Part shown: piece after piece, positions 49,227 to 60,786 of the stretch
Layout of the letters: each line of letters starts with the position of its first letter
Numbering within the stretch: the stretch's first letter is position 1
DNA from: Labia minor
Taxonomy: Eukaryota; Arthropoda; Insecta; Dermaptera; Spongiphoridae
Length of the DNA: 64,000 nucleotides
Assembly (NCBI GenBank): GCA_963082975.1
Contig: OY720350.1
Location: forward strand, 17,826,910 to 17,890,909
Direction: 5' to 3'
Notes under the pieces: model-generated
Databases searched by the model: none
What the model saw: the letters and a program-made list of their open reading frames with translations, nothing else
Told to the model about the DNA's origin: nothing
Position numbers and translations under genes: made by a program

Positions 49227-49261
49227 ATATGTAAGTTATATTTAATGAGATAGATGCAGTT
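49207..49261 (+). other. 24-bp hairpin across the transposase stop codon
   Basis: AACTGCATACATCTCATTAA... (49207-49230) and its inverse ending GATAGATGCAGTT (49238-49261) pair with two mismatches around the 7-nt loop GTAAGTT. The left arm codes the last residues and the stop. It could affect mRNA 3' processing or stability, or be a chance inverted duplication. Confidence 0.7.
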
Positions 49262-49612
49262 ATTTTTTAAAATATTTCTTATTTAATATTTTCTGAAAAA
49301 AATTATAAAATATTTATATGAATTTAATGTAAGTACCCATTATAATTTGTGAGATTTGTTGCTATGACAATGTTTGTATTTTCTTTCTTCAATATTATAA
49401 TTTCTAATAAAATGTGTTCTACAATATGCAAAAAAATCGTTATTCACCAATCACTGTTAGAAATATTCATCATATATCCTTGTCCTTATGAGATCGTAAG
49501 CCAGAAATTAATTAATAAAATGACGTAAAGTACCTAAAGTTGTGATGGGGGTCCGTCAAAAAAAATTTTTTCAAGTGGGGGTCCGTGGAGTACATAAGTT
49601 TAAGAACCTATG

Positions 49613-50040
49613 TTTTAGAAAATTAAATGTACAACAGGTAAAAGATAATATTTTATACATTTTTTTAAAAATTCTTAGATTTAGATGATTTATATTATTA
49701 TTAATTTCTATTTTAATTTATTAGTAAATACGGTAGGAACATCAAGTATATAATATTTAGAACATTTTAGACTCATTTATTCATTTTAGTTTTACTTTTA
49801 TCTAAAACCAAAAGGGATGATAATGGTTGAAATTAATAGAGATGATATAACATCTTAAAACTCATAATCATTAATTAATATTTAAAGGATATTATATATA
49901 TATATATATATAATATTAAATATTCGATTGCTACAAGCCATAAGATATTCATTATTTGAATTGGTTTTTCGAAAATTCTCTTTAAAGGCAAATTACCCAA
50001 AATGTTTGGTGCTTTTAAGGGTAAATTTTTTAGTTAAATT
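49613..50040. other. AT-rich stretch, no gene seen
   Basis: AT microsatellite at about 49893-49912; otherwise nothing recognised. Confidence 0.5.
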
Positions 50041-50480
50041 CTAATTGAATAAGATTTGCCCTTGGGAGTGAAAAAGAGAGTCTACGATAAATCCAGTATA
50101 AGGGTAGAATGCATGAAGGGGGGGGGGTAGGAGGTTGGATTCCGAACAACCCTTTCCTAATTAACACGTGGCTCTTCCGAGACCTCAGCTGCGTTCCATA
50201 ATCATAACCATGAAGACACCCTTGACGGTTGCCGGGATTAAAAGACTCGTCGAAATTTCATCCCAACTTGCAGATATATACATCTATAATATCTAGTATA
50301 TATTATACAACCTACATCCATTCAAGTTATTAAATTTAATCGGGGAGCCGTCGTATTTGGGATTACATGAAATTCAATAGCCTCGAGTGGGGGTCATATC
50401 TGTCCCGTAAATATCAAACTATGAATGCCACCACCCTCTCCTCAATGCACAATGATAGTAATTATACTATACATACACGT
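50041..50480. other. less AT-rich single-copy island
   Basis: Unique. Run of G near 50119 and CACGTG near 50165. No long frame. Confidence 0.3.
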
Positions 50481-50978
50481 TTTATGAAATACCAAGTTTT
50501 TCTAATAAATATTGAACTAATGTGACAAGCACAGGGGAAGATTTTCATAAAAGTGTTGATGCTATATAAATGCGGTATGTAAATATTACATAACACCTTT
50601 GTGGTTACTAGACATTGAAAAGTATTTTATAAGCACAAAAAAAAAATATTCTTTTAATAAACGAAGCGGTAGAATGAAATTAAATGATATTAAAAAGAGG
50701 AAGATAATCTTAGATATTAACATGTGAAATTAAAAATTAGATTTTTAATTAAATGTTTTAGCATCTAAGAATTTTGTACTTATAATTCAACTCTAAATGA
50801 AAAATAAAACAAGTTTTAATATTTTTTTATTAAATAGAATAATTTTTAATCAAAAATAAATTAATTATAGATTATCAAATAATTATTTATAATTTTAAAT
50901 GAAAATATATCAATGATCCATCCAAAAATCTACTTCATCCAAGTATAGGCTAAATATTTCTGCTATAATGTCAAGTGG

Positions 50979-51232
50979 TACCGATCGACGATAGTAAGGG
51001 AGGTATTGTTTTCACACCAAATTTCACATGTGGAGATTTTTACATATCACCACGAATCATGCATTTTGTATTAGTTTTATCATCGGGAAAAATCATCTTC
51101 ATTAGTTTTTTCTTAATTTAAAATTATATGACGTCACCCAGCCCTTCATGACGTTACAGCCAGCGCCTCCTTATATATTATAAAAAAATTAAATTAAAAA
51201 TATTTATGTTATATCCATATCTGTTTTTTTTT
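50979..51232 (+). mobile_element. family B copy collapsed between its internal repeats
   Basis: The 5' block (TACCGATCGACGATAGTAAG to CATGCATTTTGTATTAG) passes directly into the sequence that normally follows the second internal block (TTTTATCATCGGGAAAAATC). The microsatellite and middle are gone. The 3' quarter is missing after ATATCTGTTTTTT. Confidence 0.8.
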
Positions 51233-51639
51233 TTGTTTTAGTTACGTTTTTGATGATTTTAACAAATATAAATAAATAATTTGCAAATACTTAATCTAAT
51301 TTAATTTTTGTATTTTAGTTAATTATGAAGTATTTATTTATAATTGAATTTTAATTACCATTCTTATATTTATTTTGCAGATATTTCTAGCGCACCTTAA
51401 TGTGCCTCTATATGGGTTAAAACGGTCTTGCACAAAATATATTCACTTCAATTTAAGATAAAAAAAATGAATAAAAATGTCATTATTAATTAAATAATCA
51501 AAAGTCTTTCTTTGTATTTAAATTTTAAATGATTTATAAGTGTCAAATTATTATTTTTTTTCCTTCAAATTGTGTCAAATCAATATTTTTTCATTTTCTT
51601 TACATCTTAGAAAACGATAAATTATAATAAAAATGATTT

Positions 51640-52030
51640 ATTTAAATTGGCACTGTAATTAAATTTCCAATGAAGGGATGGACGAATTAGAATGCCTGGA
51701 AGCGGGGCTGGTTTCATTTTGAACTCTTTCTCGTTTCCCTATCCAGCTACCGTTTTTTTCTTCATTTCAAACAATCAATCCGAAAGCTTTTTAATTGTTA
51801 TTAATTATAATTCAATTTGGACCAAGATGGAGAGAGTGGGGGAGGGGATTAATTTGTACTAATTTAATAGTGATGTTCAGTTTAATGCATTTTAAATAAC
51901 ATCTTCTGGTTATTTTCTGGTAGGGTGTTGTTTTTTTCCCTTCTGTTCTATCGTGCTAAGGGCTAAGGGTTTCTTGTTTAAATTAAGTCTATAGTTGAAT
52001 CGATTAGAAAAGAGAAATTGGGAAAAGAAA
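51640..52030. other. less AT-rich single-copy island
   Basis: Unique, no long frame. Confidence 0.25.
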
Positions 52031-52220
52031 ACCAATTTGATTGCAAGATTTTATAATACTCTAATATGTGGAAAGGTCATATTCCTAATTTTCTGGATAG
52101 CAATATTTGACATTCTCCAAAGACCTTAATCTATTTTTTTCACATTCCTATATATATTATTCAAATTGATAATTATTTTATAAATTTAAATTTTTATATT
52201 CTTAATAAAAAAAACTTTCT

Positions 52221-52442
52221 TATAGATAGGTAAGAGTTGGTGCATGAGCTGACCCCCACCCTTGGCCAAGCAGTTCCCGTGCTTCCTCCCACCATTCCTA
52301 CAAAACCTCACCGAGCAACTTTGTTGCGCATAACAAATTTTTTATATTTTAGTTTGAGAGAGTAGAAGACTGTGGTGGAGGGGAATTCATTCTAGGATGG
52401 CCGCCACCCCTCACGCACCAACTCTTAGCTCCCGGACTATAG
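52221..52442. mobile_element. MITE K
   Basis: Left TAAGAGTTGGTGCATGAG and right CTCACGCACCAACTCTTA are inverse copies. The right end continues GCTCCCGGACTATAG, of which the left keeps only TATAG, so the left end has a small deletion. This GC-rich patch is therefore a transposon and not a conserved island. Confidence 0.6.
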
Positions 52443-52789
52443 GTATGTATTTTGATTAAAGGAGTAAATCACATTAAAAGAATTAGTCACATTTTCGAAA
52501 ACCTCCTATTGCTTTTATAAATAATTATTTAAATTTCTATAATTAATTTATATATGATTGAAAGTAATCCATTTTTTAAAAAAGTATTAAATATTTAAAT
52601 TGTAATATTTCGAGTCATGATTTTTTAGATTCTGCGTTTCAACTCAAATTATAGACAAATATAAATATTAAAACAGGGCAATAATATATTTTACTTTTAT
52701 ATTATAAGTTATAATATGTATAAAAAAAACATATCAAAAATAAATTGAAAGTCATTACTTTGTTTCATATTTTCGTTTGGGGTGAATTT

Positions 52790-53060
52790 CTGTCCTCCCT
52801 TAAATATTAATCAGGCAGAAAAGAAACTTATGCCTTATAAACAAAACCGAGGCCGACCAAGAAATGAACTCGATAATCGTATAAACGAAGATAGGGAATA
52901 TCATTCCCGTTCCTTTCCCTTCCCAAGTGGATTCAATACGTAATCCCCTCGAGGAATTGTCAACTAGTAACCCTTGTTCTTAGCTCGCAAATAACCCATC
53001 TTATTGAAAAGTACGATGAGATTAATTCACCTGCTGCTGGTTCAAACAAATAGAAAAAAA
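52790..53060. other. less AT-rich single-copy island
   Basis: Unique, no long frame. Confidence 0.25.
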
Positions 53061-53526
53061 ATCCCTTTGATCTTATAGTAAAAAAACAAAAACAAAAAAA
53101 AAGAAGCAAAACTGCGACTTCTGTATTCGCAAATAAAGGATCATTTGATTAAAGGTTAATTCAATTTGAGAATGACATTCAAGATGAATAAATTACACAT
53201 AAAAAAAAAACAAAAAAGAAAAAAAATCAGAAGGAAATGCGAATATTGAAATTCAAGTTTTCTTTTTGTCGTTTCATTATTCCTTTTTCATCTTTGTGAG
53301 TTTATATTATTAATTATATTTTATTTCGGTTAAACTATTTTCTTTTTTTCTGTATATTGGAAATGGTCATAATGAGTATTGTATGGAGACGCTTTTGTTA
53401 CTAATTCCCGAAATGGGAGGCATATTTTTTATATTTATTTATTTATTATATTTATTGAAGATAGTAAACTAAATTACCTTGTTCTCTTTTATAAAATGAT
53501 TTTAAACTAAAGTAAGGAAAAATGTT

Positions 53527-53756
53527 CAGAGGTGTATTGGTAAAATAAGAAGTAAAGGAACGCATAGTGGGAGCAAAAAAAGTCCTATTTTCAGCAAACT
53601 CTTTTCTTATTCTTACTATACAACACATAAAATAAAATCTAACAATAGATTTAAGTGGGAGATGTCGGGATATGATAAAGTCCTGGAATGCGTTCTGGTT
53701 CTTAAAAAAGGTAAGGGAACGTCGTTCCCCCGCGTTCCCCTCCCAATACACCACTG
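53527..53756. mobile_element. hAT-like MITE, family F copy 2
   Basis: Left CAGAGGTGTATTGGTAAAAT; right end read in reverse CAGTGGTGTATTGGGAGGGG. Perfect 8-bp target duplication AAAATGTT at 53519-53526 and 53757-53764, which places the family in hAT or a superfamily with the same target length. Same body as the copy at 41255. The 100-codon minus frame across it is a by-product. Confidence 0.8.
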
Positions 53757-54339
53757 AAAATGTTATCAGATTATCAGCACTCCGATAGATGCTTAAATAT
53801 AAAATTTGGCTATGATTGGTTTTACTATTTGTCCGTTATTTTGTCCATCAAGATTTCTATCGCACACACACACATACACATTCATAAACGGGAAAAACAC
53901 TTTTTGAAATCACAATGATTTGAAACGTGGAGATCTGTGAAAAAACACAAAATAAATCGGTATAATAAATATTTTATTTTACACTCAAAAAATTTCGAAA
54001 TTTTTTCAATTGAAAAGGAAATATTGTGGTGAAAATCCAATATAATCTTTGCAAATGTTTAAATAATATTAATTAATAGTTAAAATTACTTAAAATAAGA
54101 TAATATTCCTAAAAATGTCATAGGAAAATGTAGCCTAAACCTTATTAAAAGGAAAGCAAAAATCTTTCTTAAATAAATTAATAAATAAAAGTAGATAATA
54201 ATTTTTAGTACAAATTTTGTATTTATTTTATTATAAATAATTATCGGCACTCTAAGTGATTTATGTATATATATGTATATATGTATTTATGATCCATAAT
54301 AATTGCATTTTATTTAAAAATTGTTTTTAATATTCGCTT

Positions 54340-54930
54340 GTAATTGGATCCATTTATTCTTCTCGTCGGATAATATTTCATCGACATTAATTAGTCATCA
54401 AATGAATGCATTTCTTTTCCAGTTTATTAATCCGCATCCACCCATCTAAACATCAGTTGTCCATTTAAATAACATTTATTATACTATCGTAAAATAATCC
54501 TCAAGCAAGGAAATTATAGAGTTGAGATGGTACCTTGTTCTTTGAGTCCATTTCAATAGTTCATTGGGGTGAGGGTTACAGGGGCATCCCTAAGGAGCGA
54601 GGGGTGGTCCCGCCACGTGACTGCCCGGTTGCACGTGACCATAAAAAGTGAATCCAATGTTATAATAAAAAGCTGCACTTGGTTCCCAGGGCAAATGAGG
54701 CGCACGGGTCAAAACCTACCAAAATTGTATTAAGAAAAGAAACGGCCAACTTGCTAATTGGCTGAAATATTGATAAACAATTCCTAGATAAGCGTTCTTT
54801 TTTATAAATTGTAAGTTTGTATAGAAACATCCCGCTGGGATTTTCGTTTTGTGGTTATCTGTGTCGTGGGTGCTTTTATTGTACAATCACCCTCCATCGG
54901 CCTCCATTCACTTTTGTCAATGAATTCATT
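54340..54930. other. less AT-rich single-copy island
   Basis: Unique, no long frame. CACGTGAC occurs twice (about 54614 and 54632). Confidence 0.3.
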
Positions 54931-55293
54931 AAATTTATGTATTGACAATATTCTATCAATTGGAGGCTTATTCTTTATTTAGAATTTGAAAAGTTGGAAA
55001 ATTAATGAAATAAAGAATAAAATTTGAAATATGTGTAAATATAATTTTTCTCATAATTTTTTTTTATTTATTTATTTTTTTTTACTGTCCTCTTTATGAT
55101 GTTTAACCTACCCTTCAATATTATATTTTTGTATAATTAATATAGATTTTATCGGAAACTCAAAAAAAATAAAATAAAATACATATAGGTATATATATCA
55201 TTAAACATTTCAAAAACACAAAATAATCTTATGCATACGTTTAAACATCATAAAATAATTTAAAATTCTAAAAGGATTTTATAATTTGTTTTT

Positions 55294-55940
55294 TACTATC
55301 TCACCAGAGATAGTAATGCGATCACGAAAATTTTCGAATGTGAGATTTTGATGTTTTTATACGTTTTGAAGGTTCCTGAATCATTTTCACTAAGGTTGAG
55401 ATAAATGTCTGTGTGTATGTGTGTATGTATGTAACCAAGATTGCGCAAAAACGGTTTGAGCTAGAATTATGAAATTTGGTACATGGGCATTATTCAAAAT
55501 TCATAGTTTTCTATCAACTTTTGAGAAATGTAGCTCATGAGGGTCATTACCTACAATGTTTTGATTTATTTTCCTCTAAGAGTGACCGTAAAAATAAAGA
55601 TATATGTTTGATAATTTTTCACATGATTAAAAATTGTATAAAATTGCTATATATAGAATTTCAGCTTGATTGAATCGCTAGAATCATGAAATTTGGTATA
55701 CGGGCATTATTTAAAGTTTGTAGTTTTTTATCAACTTTTGAGAAATGTAGCTCAACCGGAAGAGGGTCATTACCTACAACGTTTTGATTTATTTTCCTCT
55801 AAGAGTGACCGTAAAAATAAAGATATATGTTTGATAATTTTTCACATGATTAAAAATTGTATAAAATTGCTATATATAGAATTTCAGCTTGATTGAATCG
55901 CTGAAAGTACCGAAATTAAATTTTTAACATTGCACTCCAG
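55294..55940 (+). mobile_element. family A with internal tandem duplication, 3' part deleted (A10)
   Basis: Intact 5' hairpin and GT/GTAT microsatellite (about 55409-55431). The block from the GAATTATGAAATTTGG motif to GATTGAATCGCT is present twice (about 55462-55678 and 55682-55902), joined at GCT. The AT-rich 3' part and the GCGAGATAGT repeat are missing, leaving only CACTCCAG at the end. Confidence 0.85.
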
Positions 55941-56441
55941 ATTTTTTGAAAATATTAAACATTGATATGAGAAAAATGAAAATGTTTAATTCTTAGTTAT
56001 CAAACTACGTGTATTTTTTTCAAATTTAATTATATTATTATTATTATTTATATATGCTTTTTTAAACATTTCCTCTACATTTTAAAGATTTAAAGTATGA
56101 GTGCAGTTTTATAACTTAGTAAATTTTTAATATAAAATCATATGATAAAAAAATATATTTTTTAAAAGAAATATTCATTAAGATCCAATTATATTTGTTC
56201 TTTTTTGATATGAAGTTGTTATTTTAAGTTATATATGTGTGATTCTAGTTTTTTAATATATACCTAATTATAAATATTCCAGAATAATATTAAATGTTAG
56301 TAAAAGTTTTAATGATAATGAGAGTTTCATATTTTCAAATAATTTTATTCCTACCATATATATTATATTTCTATTTTAATATTTAAATAATTAACTTATT
56401 TAATAAATAAAGTGCAAATATGTTTGGATGTACTCTATGCA

Positions 56442-56478
<37 letters not shown>

Positions 56479-57611
56479 CAATGCTCATTTACTAAACAAA
56501 AAAATTATAATATTTCACGTTGAGCAACCACAATCTGCTCTTCTGGTCTGATGATCGTTACAATTGTTCATTACTTAATAATAATAGTAATAATATATAC
56601 TATATTCGCCTGTCATGCGCAAGTACTTGGGGAGAGGGAGGTTAGCGCTTCCCTTACACTAACATATGGCACCAGATACTACTACCGTGTTCATTACCAT
56701 TTTTGATTACTATTTTTTCTTTACCGATAACATCGAAAGGGTTTTAATCGTTCAGAGGACATATTTTATATACAATTTATTTTTTTTAACTCTTTTGTTT
56801 ATTAATTGACAATGATTAAAAAAGTATTAGAAATTAATTAACCATTTTTGGTAGATAATTATAAATTTTTTATTTTTTTTTATTTTTTTATTTTTTTTTT
56901 TTCATTTTCAATTTCCCCTTCCCTCTGGTTGATCTATTTAAGTTATTAATTATTGCCCTTTTTCTTCTTCATCTTCCATGTTCCAAACAATTAACTCTGC
57001 ACAAGGAAAGATTTCGATGGTCGGAAATGCCTTTCAAGAAAAAATAAAAAAAAAATAATAATGAAAAGAAGAAGGAAAAAGAAAAGAGAAGAACCTGATG
57101 AATTATGCAAACTGCACTTGAGAAAGGTCGTCTTTTGTTTTATAACTTGAACACGAGATTCGCTTTTAAATTTAACTTTTACAGATATAATAGTAGTAAT
57201 TTAGTATATAATATTCGTATTATGAAATTACCAAGGATCATCATCATATAACTATTATATGTATATACATATATTTATATTTTAGGGAGGAGTAAAAAAA
57301 AATAAACGATTCATTAAAATGCAAACATTTTTCTAATCGATGTTAACTGAGCGTTTTTATAGGTTGTTTTTATATTTTTATTTTATTTTAAATTAACCAT
57401 TATTTAGTATATCTAATGACCTCACTAAAAAAAAATAATTTCATAAAAGTTTTAAAATATTTTTTATAGAAAATATTTATTAAATCGTAAACTAATAAGG
57501 AATTTTTATTTATTTTTTTTTTTAATTTTAGAGATAAAAAATAATATAAATATAGTTTTGATGATAACGATCGATTCTTTGGACAATTTGAAAAGAAATT
57601 TGTAGATATTT
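55941..57611. other. mostly AT-rich stretch, no gene seen
   Basis: AT microsatellite at about 56451-56478. A small less AT-rich patch at about 56530-56760 and a CTT-rich run at about 56900-56985. No frame or family recognised. Confidence 0.5.
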
Positions 57612-58651
57612 TGGTATTTGTTTACAAAAACGGAAGTTTCAGAGATTTGGATTTGGATTTCGCCAGAGATAGTATTGCGATCACGAAAATTTTCGATATC
57701 GAGATTTTGATGCTTTTATACATTTGGAAGGTTCCTGAGTCATTATCACTAAGGTTGAGAAAAATGTCTGTGTGCGTATGTATGTATGTGTGTATGTATG
57801 TAGTCAAGAACGGTTTGAGCTAGAATAATGAAATTTGGTACACGGCCATTATTCAAAATTCGTAGTTTTCTATCAACTTTTGAAAAGTGTAGCTCAACCG
57901 GAAGAGGGTCATTATCTACAACGTTTTGATTTTTTTTCCTCTAAAGTGACCGTAAAAATAAAGATATATGCTTGATAGTTTTTCACATGATTAAAAATTG
58001 TATAAAACTGCTATATATAGAATTTCAGCTTGATTGAATCGCTGAAAGTATCTGAATTAATTTTTTAACACTGCAAATCTCACGCGCCAACACGTGACGT
58101 GGTGTGATCAACAAAGAGCCAAACATCCGCTGGTTTAATAAATATTATTTATTAATTTTAATTTATAATTTATAATTAATTAAATTTAATTTAAATATAA
58201 TATATGTTATTTAATCCAATTCAAATTTCGAGATAGTCGAGTGGAGGCACTCCAGCTTATCTAATTCCAAAGTAACTTTCTTTATGGAATATTTATAGTT
58301 AGGAACGTTCAAATGACCAATTATTTAGTAATGTTTTATTAACTAATTCACTAGTTTTTCACTTATTCACTGATTGTTGGTCTTTTCGATTAGATTTAGA
58401 TATAGGAAAATTATTTAATTAATTATGTTTTTAAATTCCCTATATCTAAACCGAGCTGAAGAAACCTCCCCCCCTCCCGAAAATTAGTGAAGCTCTCTAC
58501 TGGCCAAATGAATAAAACATTATAAATATGGTAGCTAAACGTCAATGGATTTTTAAAAAAAGCTAATTTAAGTCATATGGAATTAAAAAAGGAATTTACT
58601 GGTAAAGTTTTATCCAAATCTCTGAAGCTTCCGTTTTGTAAACAATTACCA
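57612..58651. mobile_element. MITE M carrying a nested family A copy
   Basis: About 38-bp terminal inverted repeats: left TGGTATTTGTTTACAAAAAC, then GGAAGTTTCAGAGATTTGGAT; right end read in reverse TGGTAATTGTTTACAAAACG, then GAAGCTTCAGAGATTTGGAT. Family A sits directly inside the left repeat. No target duplication was recognised, so the superfamily is open. Confidence 0.65.
57655..58256 (+). mobile_element. family A HINE-like element (A11), nested
   Basis: Starts at CGCCAGAGATAGT with the first arm of the 5' hairpin lost. GTAT microsatellite at about 57767-57801. Complete 3' end with hairpin GAGTG-GAGG-CACTC (changed loop, intact stem). Confidence 0.88.
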
Positions 58652-58739
58652 CATGTTCTTATAACATTTAATGTAGTTATTTTTCTTAGAAATGTAAATT
58701 TGTATTTCCTATAAGATTAACTCTTTGTCTGACTTGTCT

Positions 58740-59060
58740 AGAAGATCTTCTTTCTCATGACTACTCATTTATCCTAATAGGCACGCTTGTGGTTGCGTGT
58801 GCCCTTCTTTTTCTATTATTTACACTTGGCATTCTATTTATTAGCACAATTGCCTTAGATTGACGCAGCATCTGGCCAATTGACTCATTGCGTCGTGGTG
58901 CCCTTTTACCGAGGTGGAGCACCGCCCCCGCTGGTCCCTCCAATGAGATCGGTTAATAGGTACCCATCGACTAATAAAGACGATTATTATACACAACAAC
59001 AACAATTAGAGTCATGCCTCTTTGTTTGTATGACCTCAACTAGTTCTTTGACTAAAAGTT
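58740..59060. other. less AT-rich single-copy island
   Basis: Unique. Two 60-codon frames overlap on opposite strands without a domain. Confidence 0.3.
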
Positions 59061-59170
59061 AATTATATAGTCTATTTCTATTTCTTATTCATTACATTAA
59101 ATTATGATGATATTCATGGAGTTGTAATATTTTTTTTTTCCAATAATTAAATTAAACAGTATAAAAATAT

Positions 59171-60025
59171 AGGGTAAATGTACCAGAAGTTGACCACTGT
59201 ACCAGCAATTGACCATTTGATAGATTTTTACTATCTCGCCAGAGATAGTATTGCGATCACGAAAATTTTCGATGTTGAGATTTTGATGTTTTTATACGTT
59301 TTGAAGGTTCCTGAATCATTTTCACTAAGGTTGAGAAAAATGTCTGTGTGTGTGTGTGTATGTGTGTATGTGTGTGTGTATGTGTGTGTGTATGTATGTA
59401 GGCAAGATTACGCAAAAACGGTTTGAGCTAGAATGATGAAATTTGGTACATGGACATTATTCAAAATTCATAGTTTTCTATCAACTTTTGAGAAATGTAG
59501 CTCAACCGGAAGAGGGTCATTACCTACAACGTTTTGATTTTTTTTCCTCTAAAGTGACCGTAAAAATAAAGATATATGTTTGATAATTTTTCACATGATT
59601 AAACATTGTATAAAACTGCTATATATAGAATTTCAGCTTGATTGATTCGCTGAAATTACCAGAATTAATTTTTTAACACTGCAAATCTCACGCGCCAACA
59701 CGTGACGTGGTGCCATCAACAAAAAGCCAAACATGCGCTGGTTTAATATTTATTATTTATTATTTATAATTTATAATTAATTAAATTTAATTTAGATATA
59801 ATATATTATGTTATTTAATCCAATTCAAATTGCGAGATAGTCGAGTGGAGACACTCCAGCTAATTTTATCAAAATAGGCTTTTTAATTTCAAATTAAGCA
59901 CGAGATATCGATAAATATCAAAAAAGGGCCTCTCCCAGATTGCTTAAACAATGAAACAGAGAAATTAAAAAGCTTATTTTGATAAAAAAATCTATCAAGT
60001 GGTCAACTACAGGTACGTTTGCCCT
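59171..60025. mobile_element. palindromic MITE L interrupted by a family A copy
   Basis: Left AGGGTAAATGTACC, right end read in reverse AGGGCAAACGTACC. Both arms continue through TTGACCA.TTGATAGATTTTT and TTTTATCAAAATA.GCTTTT, so the element was a near-complete palindrome of about 220 bp. In the left arm the family A copy at 59229 separates GATTTTTA from TTTTATC. The superfamily is not determined. Confidence 0.75.
59229..59860 (+). mobile_element. family A HINE-like element, best-preserved copy (A12), nested
   Basis: Full family layout: ACTATCTC-GCCA-GAGATAGT; CGAAAATTTTCG palindrome; GT/GTAT microsatellite (about 59345-59399); GATGAAATTTGG motif; ATATATAGAATTTCAGCTTG; CACGTGACGTGG; AT-rich block; GCGAGATAGTC; GAGTG-GAGA-CACTC; CAGC. 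The uninterrupted other arm of MITE L shows the target as a T-run followed by ATC. No coding capacity; an 82-codon frame across it is low-complexity. Confidence 0.92.
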
Positions 60026-60352
60026 AAATTATTGTTGGTAATTATTATTTATCATTTTTTCTCATTTATTTATAAAAATGTAATATTTACAACTTTCCTC
60101 TATGAGTAATTATATAATGAATATACAACAGCAATAATAATTAGAGTATAATAAATATACTATAGTTCATCATTTAGACAAATTCATAAACAACTTATTA
60201 TTAATAAATTATGAATTTTAATTAGTAATATAAGATTATAAAATATGAAAAATATTGAATAAACTATAAAAAATAATTAATTATTATTTTGATATCTTCA
60301 TAAATATATTTTATAAACATGTTAATTGCAAGTTTCTGATATCTTATTTCAG

Positions 60353-60400
60353 AACGTGTCTTATGAAAAAGAATGGAAACAACTCTTTCAAACCTGAATG
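60353..60400 (+). other. candidate 48-nt micro-exon
   Basis: Preceded by CTGATATCTTATTTCAG (pyrimidine-rich acceptor with a possible branch site) and followed by GTGAGT (donor). One frame is open through it: TCLMKKNGNNSFKPEW. It lies in otherwise unique sequence. If real, its gene extends outside the window. Chance splice-like sites are common, so confidence is low. Confidence 0.25.
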
Positions 60401-60786
60401 GTGAGTACAAAATATTTATTCGTCGTTTTATTCAGATTTTTTTAATCATTTCATTTAAATTATAATTCTGTGATTAATTCATTAAAATTTTAAATTAAAT
60501 TAAATTAAATAAGTATATTATGCTAATTTTATAATTTTCATACCATTCATATTTATTATATTATTCTTATATACGAGGTGTGTCTAAAAAGTACGGTGAA
60601 TGGTATGATGAAATCATAAAAAGAGAATGTTAATTGTAAATACTTTTATTAACCTTCAAAATATTCTCCACTAGCCACAACACACTTCTGACAAGGTTCG
60701 TAGGACGCTTGAAAACTGTTGGAGAAGTCTTGATGTGGAATCGTTCTCAGAGTAGCCGTCACAACGTTCAGGCCGGCAATCCACAA

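Larger units (their letters stand above)
46385..49612 (+). mobile_element. complete, potentially autonomous hAT transposon
   Basis: 3,228 bp. Left end CAGTGGTTCTTAAACTGTGG, then TCCGCGGACCCC. Right end read in reverse: CATAGGTTCTTAAACTTATG, then TACTCCACGGACCCC. The 8-bp target duplication TTTTAGAA is perfect (46377-46384 and 49613-49620). GGGGGTCCG motifs recur just inside both ends (about 46417-46452 and 49545-49588), as expected for subterminal transposase-binding sites. The element carries one uninterrupted transposase gene. The perfect duplication and open frame point to recent insertion. The terminal repeats differ at a few positions. Confidence 0.93.
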
